Positions 8,434 through 18,200 are shown, counted from the stretch's first letter. The stretch is DNA of 46,450 bases from Mycobacterium paraffinicum (GCF_001907675.1 NZ_MPNT01000041.1:1-46450); one strand, 5' to 3'. The notes: a model not told the origin generated them from the sequence alone. Program-made: numbers and translations.

Positions 8434-10044
8434 ATGGGCTTGGATATCGACACCAGCGGACTGCGCCACGCCGGCGAACTGGTTCACGCCGCCGGTGAGG
8501 CCTTGCACCAGCAGTTGGATGCCGACGTGCCGCCCTGCGGGGACGATGAAGTGTCCAAGGCGCTGATGGACAACCTCAACGCCTGGCAACGCTGGCTGGT
8601 GCAGCACATCAAAGCCGGTGCCCAGCAAGCGTTTGGCGCCGCAGCCGGTATTCACAGCACAGCCAGCGGGTTCGACACCCAAGACACTGCGGCCGCGGCG
8701 GCCTACGGCGGGGCAGGCGGTCACGCACCAGCGGCCACGCCCGCCGCCGCCCACAGCGGGCCAGGCGCCGCGGGCGCAGCGCCTGCCGGGCCGCCGGTCA
8801 CCTCGCCCGTGCCTGACATCAGCGGCCGCGACGGTGAGAAGCTCGCCTTGGCGCTGCACTCCGGCGCCGGCCCCACACCGGCGCTGGCCAAGGCCGCGCA
8901 GTGGGAAGGCGTGGCTACCCAAGCAGTGACCGCCCATACCGCGCTCACCGGGGCCCGAACCCAACTTCTCGCCTCAGGTCACGCCGCGATGAGCGCACCG
9001 CTGTTGACCCGGCTGGACCGGGCCATCGGCTGGACGCAACAGGTCGCCACGCACGCCAGCGCACTAGCCAACGGCTACAGCACCGCCGCCGGCGCTCACA
9101 CCACCGCGACCACAGCAGTCGGCCACCCCACCGTGTGGCGCACGACCAAAACGAACTTGGCCGAGGCGCGCGCGGACCCGTTCGGGGCGCCTCGAGCGCA
9201 GGCCTACCAAACCCAGTTGACCGGGATGCAGCACACCGCCCGAGTCACCTTGACCGGCTATACCACCACAGGCAAAGCGGCCGGCACACCGCCGAGCACA
9301 CTTCCCCCCGGTCCTGGATTGGCCCCCAACACGCCAACCGCTCCCGGCTCACCCACGCCGAACACCGGTGACAAACCCGGCGAAACCGATCAGCAAGACG
9401 ATCCCCCAGCGCCGAAGTCGGGTGATGGCAGCCCGCAGACGTCCAAATCGTCGGCGTCCGGGGAAGGATCGGGTTTCCAAGACATGCTGGGCTCCCTAAT
9501 GGGCGCGCTCGGCCCGCTGATGCAGTCGTTTGGCCAAGGCAACCCCTTACAGTCGCTGGGCCAACTCGGTCAGCAACTCAGCCAGCAGGCCGGCAATCTG
9601 GCCAAGGCCACCAAACCACCGATCAAGCCCGCCGCGCTGACGCATGCGCACCCGGCAGGAGGCGGAGCCCACAAGGGTGGAGGCGGTGGCAGCCCGATCA
9701 AACCTGCCGCCCTCGGCGGAGTCCACTCGGCCGGGCTGACCGGAACCCCGGCCTCCTCGCCGCCTACCGGGCCGAGCAAGCCGGCGGCCAGCCCCGCCGC
9801 CGCGAGCTCGAGCGGGTCAGGCGGCATGGGCATGATGCCGATGGGACGCCACGGTGAGGGCACGGAGTCCAAGAAGGTGCACAGCTACGAGCAGCCGATA
9901 CCCGAGGTCGACTCCGAAGGGCGGCCCGGAGTTGTCGGCGCTGCCGAAAAGGCCGAGCCCGTGGTCAAACCCGACGCGCACAACGCCGTCAGGGCGCGTA
10001 TCGCTGCCCGCAAGAAGGAAACCTCGACCCGCGACGACGCCTAG
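8434..10044 (+). CDS. espB: EspB-like ESX substrate (PE-PPE-like fusion with Gly/Pro tail)
   Basis: 536 residues without signal peptide. Residues 10-95 form a helical hairpin like the PE half of EspB, ending in F80-D-T-Q-D84, which sits where EspB has its YxxxD export motif. Residues about 130-280 are a longer helical region with W157-E-G159, matching the WxG turn of the PPE half, then GFxAPxAxAYxxxL-type helices. The remainder is Pro/Gly-rich and carries GGMGMMPMG near residue 470, very like the GGMGMPMG near the C-terminus of EspB of ESX-1. A basic/acidic tail follows. EspB is secreted through the type VII channel, processed, and forms oligomers outside. A GGAAGGG ribosome site precedes the ATG. 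The neighbour at 10216 is EspL-like, the same pairing as in ESX-1. Homology is inferred by eye. Confidence 0.75.
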   Translation: MGLDIDTSGLRHAGELVHAAGEALHQQLDADVPPCGDDEVSKALMDNLNAWQRWLVQHIKAGAQQAFGAAAGIHSTASGFDTQDTAAAAAYGGAGGHAPAATPAAAHSGPGAAGAAPAGPPVTSPVPDISGRDGEKLALALHSGAGPTPALAKAAQWEGVATQAVTAHTALTGARTQLLASGHAAMSAPLLTRLDRAIGWTQQVATHASALANGYSTAAGAHTTATTAVGHPTVWRTTKTNLAEARADPFGAPRAQAYQTQLTGMQHTARVTLTGYTTTGKAAGTPPSTLPPGPGLAPNTPTAPGSPTPNTGDKPGETDQQDDPPAPKSGDGSPQTSKSSASGEGSGFQDMLGSLMGALGPLMQSFGQGNPLQSLGQLGQQLSQQAGNLAKATKPPIKPAALTHAHPAGGGAHKGGGGGSPIKPAALGGVHSAGLTGTPASSPPTGPSKPAASPAAASSSGSGGMGMMPMGRHGEGTESKKVHSYEQPIPEVDSEGRPGVVGAAEKAEPVVKPDAHNAVRARIAARKKETSTRDDA

Positions 10045-10096
10045 CGGTGGCTGACCTTGCGCCCCGGCTGTCGCACTTTTGTGCCACGCTGATGGC

Positions 10097-10216
10097 ATGA
10101 CCGATCGGCCGGTGCGCCCCCCGCACACCACAGCGCGACCCCCTCAGGGACAGCACCCGCGCCGGCACACCCGCTGCGATCCCACCAGCCCACCAGTGTT
10201 AGGCGACATCGTCTGA
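10097..10216 (+). CDS. Possible 39-residue leader ORF upstream of espL-like gene
   Basis: Starts at ATG 10097 and ends at TGA 10214-10216, overlapping the ATG of the espL-like gene by one base. The peptide (MTDRPVRPPHTTARPP, then Gln/His/Arg/Pro-rich) has no known motif and there is no clear ribosome site. The one-base overlap is the main support: the same coupling is used throughout this operon. It may simply be chance. Confidence 0.3.
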   Translation: MTDRPVRPPHTTARPPQGQHPRRHTRCDPTSPPVLGDIV

Positions 10217-10524
10217 TGGACATTCCCCTGCACCCCGCCGTGTCCGCCGAAATGGCGCGCGGCCGGCAATTCCTCGAACGAATCCGAGCGGCACGCCGAA
10301 ACCTCGAACAACTACGGGTCACGGTGAGCTGCCCCGACGGCGACAACACGCTTGTCTTCGACGGCGACGGCATGATCGTCGAGGCGTCGTTCGCCGAGGA
10401 CCTGTTTGACCGCTACCCCGGCGACAAGCTCAGTGAACTGCTGCTGGCCATGTCAGAGGAAGGATTTTCCCAAGTGTCACAACACGTCAGCGCCCAAGTC
10501 GCCGCGGTCGTGGAGCAGCGATGA
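10216..10524 (+). CDS. espL: EspL-like YbaB/EbfC-family protein
   Basis: 102 residues. A first helix (residues 8-35) is followed by beta strands (LRVTVSCPDGDNTLVFDGDGMIVEASF) and a long C-terminal helix. This is the YbaB/EbfC arrangement, in which the strands would dimerise and the helices form tweezers. EspL of ESX-1 has the same size and fold type, and in ESX-1 it also neighbours espB; there it is needed to stabilise secreted Esp proteins. Here it lies between espB-like and eccA and its stop overlaps the eccA start by four bases (ATGA). A nucleoid-binding role of ordinary YbaB is the alternative. Family fairly sure, ESX role inferred from position. Confidence 0.68.
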   Translation: MDIPLHPAVSAEMARGRQFLERIRAARRNLEQLRVTVSCPDGDNTLVFDGDGMIVEASFAEDLFDRYPGDKLSELLLAMSEEGFSQVSQHVSAQVAAVVEQR

Positions 10525-12452
10525 CAAGCAGCGACGCGCTGGACCTCTTCCTGAGCAGCTGTGCAGCACTGGGCGCCGAAGTATACGGACGCCGGCAGGT
10601 GCCCGATAAGCGCGCCGCGCGCAGCGGATTCGAGCGCCTGACCGTGCAGTACCCCGATCAGTGCGACGGATGGCTGGGCCTAGCGGCCAGCGGCGACGTC
10701 AGCCGCGCGGTCCTGGAAAACGCCTACCGCGCCCTAGACACCTGCGGTGAGTTGATCACCGCCGGTGACGTGGCTGCTGACGCAATCGATTTCGCCTTCG
10801 ATACCGGCCTGTACATCCAGCTGCACGCGCGCGGCGCCGACGGCGTCATCATGGCGTGTGCGGCCGCGCGTGCCGCCGCCGGCGACTACGCCGGCGCCCG
10901 CGATCTGCTGGACGACCGGTTGCTTGCGGCTGTGCCCGGGCCTGCCGGCTGGGTGTTGGCGGTGGTGTACTTCCGGGCCAAACGCTGGCATGACGTACGC
11001 CGGGTCCTGGCGCCGCTGGCCGCGCAGGTACGCAACGATCCGTTCCTGCACCAAGCAGTACAGGTGGCCCTCGGCTTGTCCGGCGCCTATCTGGGCCTGT
11101 GGGAGCAGGGATTTGACCAATTGAGCAGCCAAGGGCAGGGGCCGATCGAGGCTGCCAGCGCTGAAGCGCTGCTCGGGGCCGGATTGTGCGCTCGAGCGCT
11201 GGGCCGCGCTGAGGCTGCCACCGCGCTGCTCAACGAGGCCTACGCCGTGGTGGGGATCTCCGAACATGTGCGATCGACGATCGCCACGGCGCTTAGCGAT
11301 CCCGCTTTCGGCATCCACCCGACCACCGCCGCGCGCATCGACGCCCGCAACGACTACTGGGATCCCGACACCGAGCCCGGCGAACGCGACTTCGCTCGCC
11401 AGCTCGGAGCGGCTCGCCGCGAGGAGCTCAAGGGCGAAGCCGCCGCTGAACTCGCCGACTTCGTCGGCATGGTCGACGTCAAAGAGCAAATCGCGCGGCT
11501 GGAATCGAGCGTGCGCGCTGACAAGCAACGCGAAACCCTCGGGCTGCCGGTGCGCAACAAGTCGCTGCACTTGGTGCTCAAAGGGCCGCCCGGCACCGGG
11601 AAGACGACGATCGCCCGGGTGATCGCCAAGCTGCTGTGTGCCGCCGATGTGCTGCCGTCTGACACCTTCGTCGAAGCCAGCCGCTCGGACCTGGTCGACC
11701 GGGTCATCGGCGGCTCGGAAGCCAAGATCAAAGCGATCATCGACCGCATCGTCGACGACGGCGGCGGGGTGCTGTTCATCGACGAGGCCTATGCGCTCAC
11801 CGAATCAGATTCCGAGCGGGACTACGGCCGGGTGGTGATCGCAGAACTGTTGCGCGCCATGACCAACCACGCCGGCAAGCTGATGGTGATCGCTGCCGGC
11901 TACGCCGACAAGATGCAGGAATTCCTCGACTCCAACGAGGGGCTGCGGTCACGATTCACCCGCGCCATCACGTTGCCGTCCTACACCGTCGATGAGCTAG
12001 TGGAGATCACGGTGCGCAAAGCCGCCAAAGGCGGCAGCATCATCTCCGATACCGAGCCGCTGCGGGCCGCCTACGCCGAGCTCGCTGGTGCCACCGCCGT
12101 GGACACCAGCGGGCGGCGCCGTCCGGCGATGGACGTGTTGGGCAACGCCCGCTTCAGCGAGAACCTGATCCAATTCGCTGAAGAGCAGCGTGACCACCGC
12201 CTCGACGTCACCGGCAAACTCGGCCCCGGTGCCACCGCCGAGGAGTTGCAGACCATCACCGCCGAGGACGTGCGCACCGCTGTGGCGCGCGAACTCGATC
12301 GAGCCGACAAAGAACAGAACATCAAGCTATCGCGGCACGACCGCGATCAAGGACCGCTCGTGGGGGCGGCACCGCAGCACGGCGAGCCGGTGAGTTCAGC
12401 TGAACCCGACTTGTGGCGCCGCGGCAGCACACCGGCCGGCGGAGGTGCGTGA
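10521..12452 (+). CDS. eccA: EccA, AAA+ ATPase of the ESX system
   Basis: 643 residues, somewhat longer than usual (about 570-620). Residues 1-280 are TPR-like helical repeats; residues about 300-590 are a CbbX/SpoVK-type AAA+ domain. Walker A is GPPGTGKT (355-362), Walker B is GGVLFIDEAYAL (about 414-425), and sensor/arginine-finger segments follow (NEGLRSRFTRAI). A poorly conserved 50-residue tail closes the protein. EccA is cytosolic; it is thought to release substrates from EspG chaperones and deliver them to the membrane complex. The gene overlaps espL-like by four bases and eccB by one, so the set espL-eccA-eccB is translationally coupled. Identification is secure from domains and order. 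Confidence 0.95.
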   Translation: MTSSDALDLFLSSCAALGAEVYGRRQVPDKRAARSGFERLTVQYPDQCDGWLGLAASGDVSRAVLENAYRALDTCGELITAGDVAADAIDFAFDTGLYIQLHARGADGVIMACAAARAAAGDYAGARDLLDDRLLAAVPGPAGWVLAVVYFRAKRWHDVRRVLAPLAAQVRNDPFLHQAVQVALGLSGAYLGLWEQGFDQLSSQGQGPIEAASAEALLGAGLCARALGRAEAATALLNEAYAVVGISEHVRSTIATALSDPAFGIHPTTAARIDARNDYWDPDTEPGERDFARQLGAARREELKGEAAAELADFVGMVDVKEQIARLESSVRADKQRETLGLPVRNKSLHLVLKGPPGTGKTTIARVIAKLLCAADVLPSDTFVEASRSDLVDRVIGGSEAKIKAIIDRIVDDGGGVLFIDEAYALTESDSERDYGRVVIAELLRAMTNHAGKLMVIAAGYADKMQEFLDSNEGLRSRFTRAITLPSYTVDELVEITVRKAAKGGSIISDTEPLRAAYAELAGATAVDTSGRRRPAMDVLGNARFSENLIQFAEEQRDHRLDVTGKLGPGATAEELQTITAEDVRTAVARELDRADKEQNIKLSRHDRDQGPLVGAAPQHGEPVSSAEPDLWRRGSTPAGGGA

Positions 12453-13975
12453 TGACCGCACCGGTTACCCCACGTCCACGGCGGGGGTTTAAGTCCCGCA
12501 GCGTCGAGTTAGGACCCACCTCGGCGCGCAAGCGGCCATGGGGATTCGTTACCCGACACCAGGTTTCGGGCTGGCGATTCCTGATTCGACGGATCAGCAA
12601 CGGCGTCGCGCTGCGCGACACCCGGATGCTCACCGATCCGCTACGCCGGCAGGGCCGCGCCCTGAGCGTGGGCACCCTGATCGCGGCCGTGCTGGTGGCA
12701 GGGGCGTTGGTGCTGTCGATCCTCAAACCTGCCGGCGTCACCGGCACCAAGCACGTGCTGGCTGAACGGTCCACCAACGCGCTGTACGTGGTGGTCAACG
12801 ACGAACTACATCCGGTGCTCAACCTGGCCAGCGCCCGCCTGATCTCGGGCCATCCAGATAACCCGACCGTGGTGAAATCCAGCGAAATCGACAAGTTCCC
12901 CTTGGGCAACACGTTGGGCATTCCCAATGCGCCCTCACGCATGGTGCAGTCCGATGCCCGCGACGCGCGCTGGATGGTCTGCGACGCTATCGGCGGCGCG
13001 CAAAGTGGCACAACGGTGATCTTCGGCGATCCGGTTGCCGGTTCAGGCCACGCGTCTGCACTGCCGGCGTCCTCGGCGGTGTTGGCCACCACCGACGGCG
13101 GCCAGACCGCCTGGCTGATCTGGGGCGGCAAACGCAGTCAAATCGATCTGCACAACGCCGCGGTCACCGCGGCGGTAGGAATCAATGCCGACACGCCCGC
13201 ACCGCGGACCATCAACCGTTCACTGCTGAATCTAATTCCCGAATCGGCTCCGCTGGTGGTGCCGTTCGTGGCCAACGCCGGGGATCCGCCCCGATTTGTG
13301 TGGCCGGTCGCCGGCCAGACGCCGCCGCCGGTGGCCTCGGTGGTGATCGACCACGACACCAACAACCAGATTCGCTACTACGTCGTGACCGCAGAAGGGC
13401 TACAGTCCATCTCCCCGGTGGTGGCGGCGATCCTGCGAGCCAACGACGCCTATGGCCTTGTCGAGCCGCCCGCCCTGACACCAGACCAGGTCGCCAAAGC
13501 GCCCAAAGCTACACCGATTTCGGTCGACGATTACCCGGCGGCGGCGCTGCGGATCATGGATCCTGAGACCGACCCGGTGACCTGCGGACAGTGGGTGAAA
13601 CTGGCCGGCGCGCCCACGTCCAGCCTGACGCTGTTGTCCGGACAGAGCCTTCCCGTTGCCGCCGACGCCAAGCCAGTGGAGCTCACTGGGGCCGGGCCCA
13701 CCACCGCCGCGCGGGTCGTGTTACCCCGGGGCAATGGCTACTACGTGCAGGTCACCGGGCAGCAACCACAAGCGAAGACCAAAGAGTCGCTGTTTTGGGT
13801 CTCTGATCTCGGTGTGCGCTACGGGTTAGAAGACCCACCAGCTGGCCGGTCAACGACGTCCACGGCAGAAGTGCTGGGCTTGAGTTCGCCGCCGCTGCCG
13901 GTCCCCTGGTCGGTGCTGAGTCTATTTGCCCCCGGCCCCACCCTGTCCAAAGCCGATGCGCTGGTTGCGCACTGA
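12452..13975 (+). CDS. eccB: EccB, ESX membrane-complex component
   Basis: 507 residues from ATG 12452, which overlaps the eccA stop by one base and has GGAGG upstream; the longer open frame from 12413 is not needed. The cytoplasmic N-terminus contains the conserved RHQVSGWRFLIRR block, then one membrane helix (about 70-92), then a periplasmic R1-R4 repeat domain of about 410 residues. Two Cys (about 177 in MVCDAIGG and about 378 in PVTCGQWVK) match the conserved disulfide of the family. EccB forms part of the periplasmic layer of the EccBCDE pore. eccC follows after 15 bases. Identification secure. Confidence 0.95.
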   Translation: MTAPVTPRPRRGFKSRSVELGPTSARKRPWGFVTRHQVSGWRFLIRRISNGVALRDTRMLTDPLRRQGRALSVGTLIAAVLVAGALVLSILKPAGVTGTKHVLAERSTNALYVVVNDELHPVLNLASARLISGHPDNPTVVKSSEIDKFPLGNTLGIPNAPSRMVQSDARDARWMVCDAIGGAQSGTTVIFGDPVAGSGHASALPASSAVLATTDGGQTAWLIWGGKRSQIDLHNAAVTAAVGINADTPAPRTINRSLLNLIPESAPLVVPFVANAGDPPRFVWPVAGQTPPPVASVVIDHDTNNQIRYYVVTAEGLQSISPVVAAILRANDAYGLVEPPALTPDQVAKAPKATPISVDDYPAAALRIMDPETDPVTCGQWVKLAGAPTSSLTLLSGQSLPVAADAKPVELTGAGPTTAARVVLPRGNGYYVQVTGQQPQAKTKESLFWVSDLGVRYGLEDPPAGRSTTSTAEVLGLSSPPLPVPWSVLSLFAPGPTLSKADALVAH

Positions 13976-13990
13976 TAAGGGAGATCCCTG

Positions 13991-16900
13991 ATGCGAGAAC
14001 GATTCCCCCATCGGCGCCGCGTGGCCGGTCCCCAGCACAAGGCTAAGGATTTCACCCTCAACCCCCCGCCGGAGCTGCCCCGCACCGTCGAGGTCGGCGC
14101 ACTGAAAAAGGCGCTGCCATGGGTTTTCGGCGCGTCGATGGTCGTCATGGTGGTCTTCATGTTCATGACCGGGTACCGGCAGATGCAGCCGATGTACCTG
14201 TTCTTTGTGGCCATGATGGTGATCGCGCTGTTTCAGTCCATGCAGGCCCAAGGCGGCAACAGCGAACTGTCTACTCCCGAAGTCAATTCCGAACGGGCGG
14301 AATATTTGCGCTGGCTGTCGGGCAAGGGCGAAGAAATCCGGGACGTCGCTGCTGCGCAGAAAGCTAGCGCCGAGTGGTCACATCCAGACCCGGAGGTGCT
14401 TGAAGCGGTTCTTGGATCACCTCGAATGTGGGAACGTGGCGCTACTGACCCAGATTATCTGCATGTGCGCGTCGGCCGTGACGAGGTGCGGTTACAGAGC
14501 AAAATCAAGGTCAAACCCGTTGAGTCCGAACTGGATTTAGAACCGGTCACGTACACGGCGTTGCAGCACCTTAGGGCTGTGCAGCAATCAATCCCGCACT
14601 GCCCTAAGGCGATTGACCTGGCTGGATTCGGCATGATCGCCATCTACGGCGACCAGGTGCTCTTTCGGGCGATCCTGCGGGCCTGGATCGCGCAACTGGT
14701 GTGCTGGCACACCCCCAACGACATCGCTTTGGCGGTGGCCTCACCGCAACTGGAATCGCAGTGGAACTGGGCGAAGTGGTTGCCGCACACCGAAAGCCAG
14801 GACATCGATGGCGCCGGGCCAGCACGGTTGCTGGGTATCTCGTTGCGTGAGGTCGAGACCATGCTGGCCCCGCTGATCAAGGATCGCGACAAAGTGGTCG
14901 ACGACAAAGGAAATACCGACTCCGCGGCGGTGAGCAAATCGCACAAACACGTGGTGGTCGTGGTCGATGACCCCAGCGCCGGCCACGATGGGGTGCGGCG
15001 CATCGCCGCACGCGACGGCGTCACGGTGATCACCTATCGCGCGGCCGCTGGCCCTGACCGCGATTACGCGCCCCACTCACGCGAGCTGCTGCTGCGGGTG
15101 GCCCGTGACGCCCACACCCCCGACGCCGCCGTGCGAATGGACACGTGGCAGAGCTTTCGCTGGCAGACCTTTTGCGCTGAACCAGACGTGCTCGATGCGC
15201 ACGTCTCGCGGCATGTGGCGCGGCAAATGTCGAAGTGGGACGCCGCGCCCACGAGTCGGCAAAATGCCGAATCAGCTGCCGCGCAGAATCTTCTGGCGTT
15301 ACTGGGTATCTCCAATGCCGCCAAACTGGACGTCGAGGCCCTGTGGGCGCCGCGGATGCTGCCCGTGGGAACCGGAGAGCCGGTGGATCTGTCACCGATG
15401 TTGCGGGTGCCGCTGGGATTGCAGCCCAGCGGGGCACCGCAGATGCTCGACCTCAAAGATGAAGCCGACGGCGGCAATGGGCCGCACGGGCTGATGATCG
15501 GCATGACCGGTTCAGGCAAGTCCACGCTGCTGAAAACGTTGGTGTTCACGCTTTTTGCCCACCACTCCCCCGATGTCGTGCAGGCGATCCTCGTCGACTT
15601 CAAAGACGGTGCTGGATTCGACGGCTTCGCCGGTTATCCGCATGCGGTCGCGGTCATCACCAACCTCGAGGAAAAGAGATCCCACGTCGAGCGGTTCGGC
15701 GAGACGTGCCTGGGGTTGCTCGACCAGCGGGGTGTGGCGTTTGCTCACGCCGGTCGCCAGATCAGGGGCGCTGCGTTTGAGTCGCTGCGCGAATACAACG
15801 AGGCACGGGCCACTGCCGCCGGCAAAGATCTCCCACCGATCCCGTTCCTGTTCGTGATCATCGACGAATTCTCGTTGCTGCTGCGGGACCATCCGGAGAT
15901 GGCCAAGGTGTTCGACACTGTGTGCCGCAAAGGCCGCTCGCAAGGGATCTTCTTTCTGTTCGCCAGCCAGACCCTCGACCAGGGCCACATTAAGGACATC
16001 GACAAGAACACCAATTACCGCATCGGGTTGAAGGTCGCCAGCGAATCCATCTCGAGGCAAGTGATCGGCAACGGCGACGCCTACCACATCCCCGACGGCA
16101 AAAACGTCAAAGGCACAGGCTATTTCGTGCGCGCGCCCGGTGCTGAGCCGATGAAGTACCGCGGATTCATGCTGCCTGCCCGCTACGAGCCGCCGACCAC
16201 GATCAGCCGCAAGGTCATCAACGCCAAGCCCCGCGCGCGGGTGTTCACCGCCGGTCGTGTCGAGCCTGACCCCGACACAGTGATCGAAGAGGAAATCGCC
16301 GGCGAATCAGTCATCGAGGGCCCGCCGCGGTCGCTGGTATTGACCGTCGGGCCGCAGTTGGCTGCCGCCTATGGCAAGCCCTCACCGCAGCTGTGGTCGC
16401 CGCCGCTGGATGAGCCGATCCCGCTCGATGCCATGCTCACCCAGGCCGGCGCCGCGGACACGGCGGCACCCGCAGCGGCCCCATGGTGGCCGCTGGGCAA
16501 AATCGATCGACCGCGCCAATTGAGCCACAGCCTACTTAGTTACAGCGTCGATGACGGCAATGTGTCGATCCTGGGCATGCGCAAAGAGGAAGCGTCGATG
16601 GCGGTGCAGACCTTCATTCTGGCCGCGGCCGCCCGCTATTCCCCGCGTGACGTGGGCTTCTACGTCATGAGTTATGGCGGGCCGGCGGTGGGGACGCTCA
16701 ACGGCCTGCCCCACATCGGCGCGATCGGCGGCAACGAGCGCGATGAACTGAACTTGCGGATCTTCGGAGACCTCGAGGCGGTGATCGCGCGCCGGCGCCG
16801 TATCTTCGATCAGTTCAACATCGGCTCGCTCGCTGAGTTCCGGCGGCGGCGAAGCCAAGGCGATGAGCCAGGACTCGAGGACGGCTACCCCACTGACTTG

Positions 16901-18154
16901 TTCTTGGTGGTCGACGGCTGGGACAACTTCCTCGACGACAACACCTCGCTTCTGAATCCCAAGAACCCGCACGTCAAGAGTGTGGAACGGCTGGCCACCG
17001 CCGGCCGGGGTATGCATGTGCTGATTTCGGCGGCCAGTTGGTTGAAGTTCGGCAACGAGGTGCAAAACCACATCAACACCCGGTTCGAGCTGAAACTCTC
17101 GCAAGCTTCCGACTCCCAAATCAAGCCGCAGAAGACGGACGAGATGATCCGCCCGCAAGACCGCATCCCCAAGCACGATCTGGGTCGCGGCATCAACGGT
17201 GTCGGCGATGTCATCCGCTTCGCGGTCGGTCGCCTCGACGGTCAGCCCAGCATGGACAACTTGGACGAGAAGGTGCGCGAAACGGTGGCCACCGTGGCAC
17301 AGCACTACGCGGGAGACACCCCGGTGCCGAGCCCGCAATTGCTGCCGGCGATGGTCAGAGCTGCCGGGTTGAGTCAAGATCGGCTCGACGGAGAGCGGTT
17401 CGCCTTGGGCCTGCGTGGCCGCGACCTGCAGCCGTTGGTGCATGACTTCGCCCGAAACCCCCTCGTGGGCGTCTATGGCGACGACGAGAAGGGTAAGACG
17501 ACGTTCCTCACCCACTTGCTGCGCAGCGTGGTCGCGCGCCGCTCGGGTCCCGAGCAAGCGATTGTGTGCGTGTTCGACAGAGGTCTTGGGCTCAGCGCCG
17601 AGACGGCACGGCTCATCGAGGGCGAGGACTACTACGAGACCGACTTCGCTTCCATGGCGCAACGTCTTGAGCAGATGGCGCACGTCCTTGACGGCAGAAC
17701 ACCGCCGAAGGATCTGCCCTGGGAAGAAAAGCGGACCTGGAAATTGCAAGGGGCGCTGATCTACTTGTTCGTCGACGACCTCGATGCCATTCCCGCCCAG
17801 CAGCAGATCTATGACCACGTCCCTGCCGGCGGTGTCCCGGCGAGCGGATCGGGTCGGATGGTGCAGACGTGGCAGCCGATGCTGCGCCATTTCGCCTCTG
17901 CCAGCGAGGTGGGCTTGCGGGTGATCATGACCCACCGGGCGCAAGGAGCTGCTGCTGCGGAAATGTCGCCCAATACCGTGTCGGGTCAGCTGGCCAACCA
18001 AAACGCCGTCCGCATCATGCTGGGCTCCACGGCGAGTAATGACAAGGTCGGTGGAATGAAATTCCAGGACCTCGATCCCGGCCGCGGTTATGTGTTGGCC
18101 AGTGGCGGTCAGAACGAGGGATACGCCCAGTTGGCGGTCCCTGACCAAATGTAA
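13991..18154 (+). CDS. eccC: EccC, fused FtsK/SpoIIIE-type ESX motor
   Basis: 1387 residues: the undivided form, as in ESX-3 and ESX-5, not split into Ca and Cb as in ESX-1. Two membrane segments lie near residues 38-80, followed by a stalk/DUF domain and three ATPase domains. Domain 1 has intact Walker A GMTGSGKS (504-511) and Walker B FVIIDEFS (about 618). Domain 2 is degenerate: the Walker A place reads GMRKEEAS (862-869), with no P-loop Lys, and Walker B is FLVVDGWD. Domain 3 has GDDEKGKT (1163-1170) and LFVDDLD. EccC recognises the C-terminal export signal of Esx proteins in its distal domain and drives secretion. The next gene starts 200 bases downstream, past a likely internal promoter. 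Identification secure. Confidence 0.96.
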   Translation: MRERFPHRRRVAGPQHKAKDFTLNPPPELPRTVEVGALKKALPWVFGASMVVMVVFMFMTGYRQMQPMYLFFVAMMVIALFQSMQAQGGNSELSTPEVNSERAEYLRWLSGKGEEIRDVAAAQKASAEWSHPDPEVLEAVLGSPRMWERGATDPDYLHVRVGRDEVRLQSKIKVKPVESELDLEPVTYTALQHLRAVQQSIPHCPKAIDLAGFGMIAIYGDQVLFRAILRAWIAQLVCWHTPNDIALAVASPQLESQWNWAKWLPHTESQDIDGAGPARLLGISLREVETMLAPLIKDRDKVVDDKGNTDSAAVSKSHKHVVVVVDDPSAGHDGVRRIAARDGVTVITYRAAAGPDRDYAPHSRELLLRVARDAHTPDAAVRMDTWQSFRWQTFCAEPDVLDAHVSRHVARQMSKWDAAPTSRQNAESAAAQNLLALLGISNAAKLDVEALWAPRMLPVGTGEPVDLSPMLRVPLGLQPSGAPQMLDLKDEADGGNGPHGLMIGMTGSGKSTLLKTLVFTLFAHHSPDVVQAILVDFKDGAGFDGFAGYPHAVAVITNLEEKRSHVERFGETCLGLLDQRGVAFAHAGRQIRGAAFESLREYNEARATAAGKDLPPIPFLFVIIDEFSLLLRDHPEMAKVFDTVCRKGRSQGIFFLFASQTLDQGHIKDIDKNTNYRIGLKVASESISRQVIGNGDAYHIPDGKNVKGTGYFVRAPGAEPMKYRGFMLPARYEPPTTISRKVINAKPRARVFTAGRVEPDPDTVIEEEIAGESVIEGPPRSLVLTVGPQLAAAYGKPSPQLWSPPLDEPIPLDAMLTQAGAADTAAPAAAPWWPLGKIDRPRQLSHSLLSYSVDDGNVSILGMRKEEASMAVQTFILAAAARYSPRDVGFYVMSYGGPAVGTLNGLPHIGAIGGNERDELNLRIFGDLEAVIARRRRIFDQFNIGSLAEFRRRRSQGDEPGLEDGYPTDLFLVVDGWDNFLDDNTSLLNPKNPHVKSVERLATAGRGMHVLISAASWLKFGNEVQNHINTRFELKLSQASDSQIKPQKTDEMIRPQDRIPKHDLGRGINGVGDVIRFAVGRLDGQPSMDNLDEKVRETVATVAQHYAGDTPVPSPQLLPAMVRAAGLSQDRLDGERFALGLRGRDLQPLVHDFARNPLVGVYGDDEKGKTTFLTHLLRSVVARRSGPEQAIVCVFDRGLGLSAETARLIEGEDYYETDFASMAQRLEQMAHVLDGRTPPKDLPWEEKRTWKLQGALIYLFVDDLDAIPAQQQIYDHVPAGGVPASGSGRMVQTWQPMLRHFASASEVGLRVIMTHRAQGAAAAEMSPNTVSGQLANQNAVRIMLGSTASNDKVGGMKFQDLDPGRGYVLASGGQNEGYAQLAVPDQM

Positions 18155-18162
18155 CCGGAATG

Positions 18163-18191
18163 TTAAATGTGCACGATAGCGGTGTTAGCGT
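18163..18191 (+). promoter_or_regulatory. Candidate promoter for the PE-PPE-esx genes
   Basis: An extended minus-10 (TGTTAGCGT, 18183-18191, fitting TGnTAnnnT) lies 17 bases after a weak minus-35 (TTAAAT, 18163-18168). It would start transcription near 18198 and leave a leader of about 155 bases before the PE gene, containing two inverted repeats. Separate transcription of the abundant substrates is common in ESX loci. Based on pattern only. Confidence 0.35.
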
Positions 18192-18200
18192 GTTAGTGCG

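Noticed and set aside
12413..12451. Extended start of EccB
   Set aside because: ATG 12452 has GGAGG and the expected EccB N-terminus.
16532..18148. 538-residue minus-strand frame over eccC
   Set aside because: Antisense shadow of the EccC ATPase domains.
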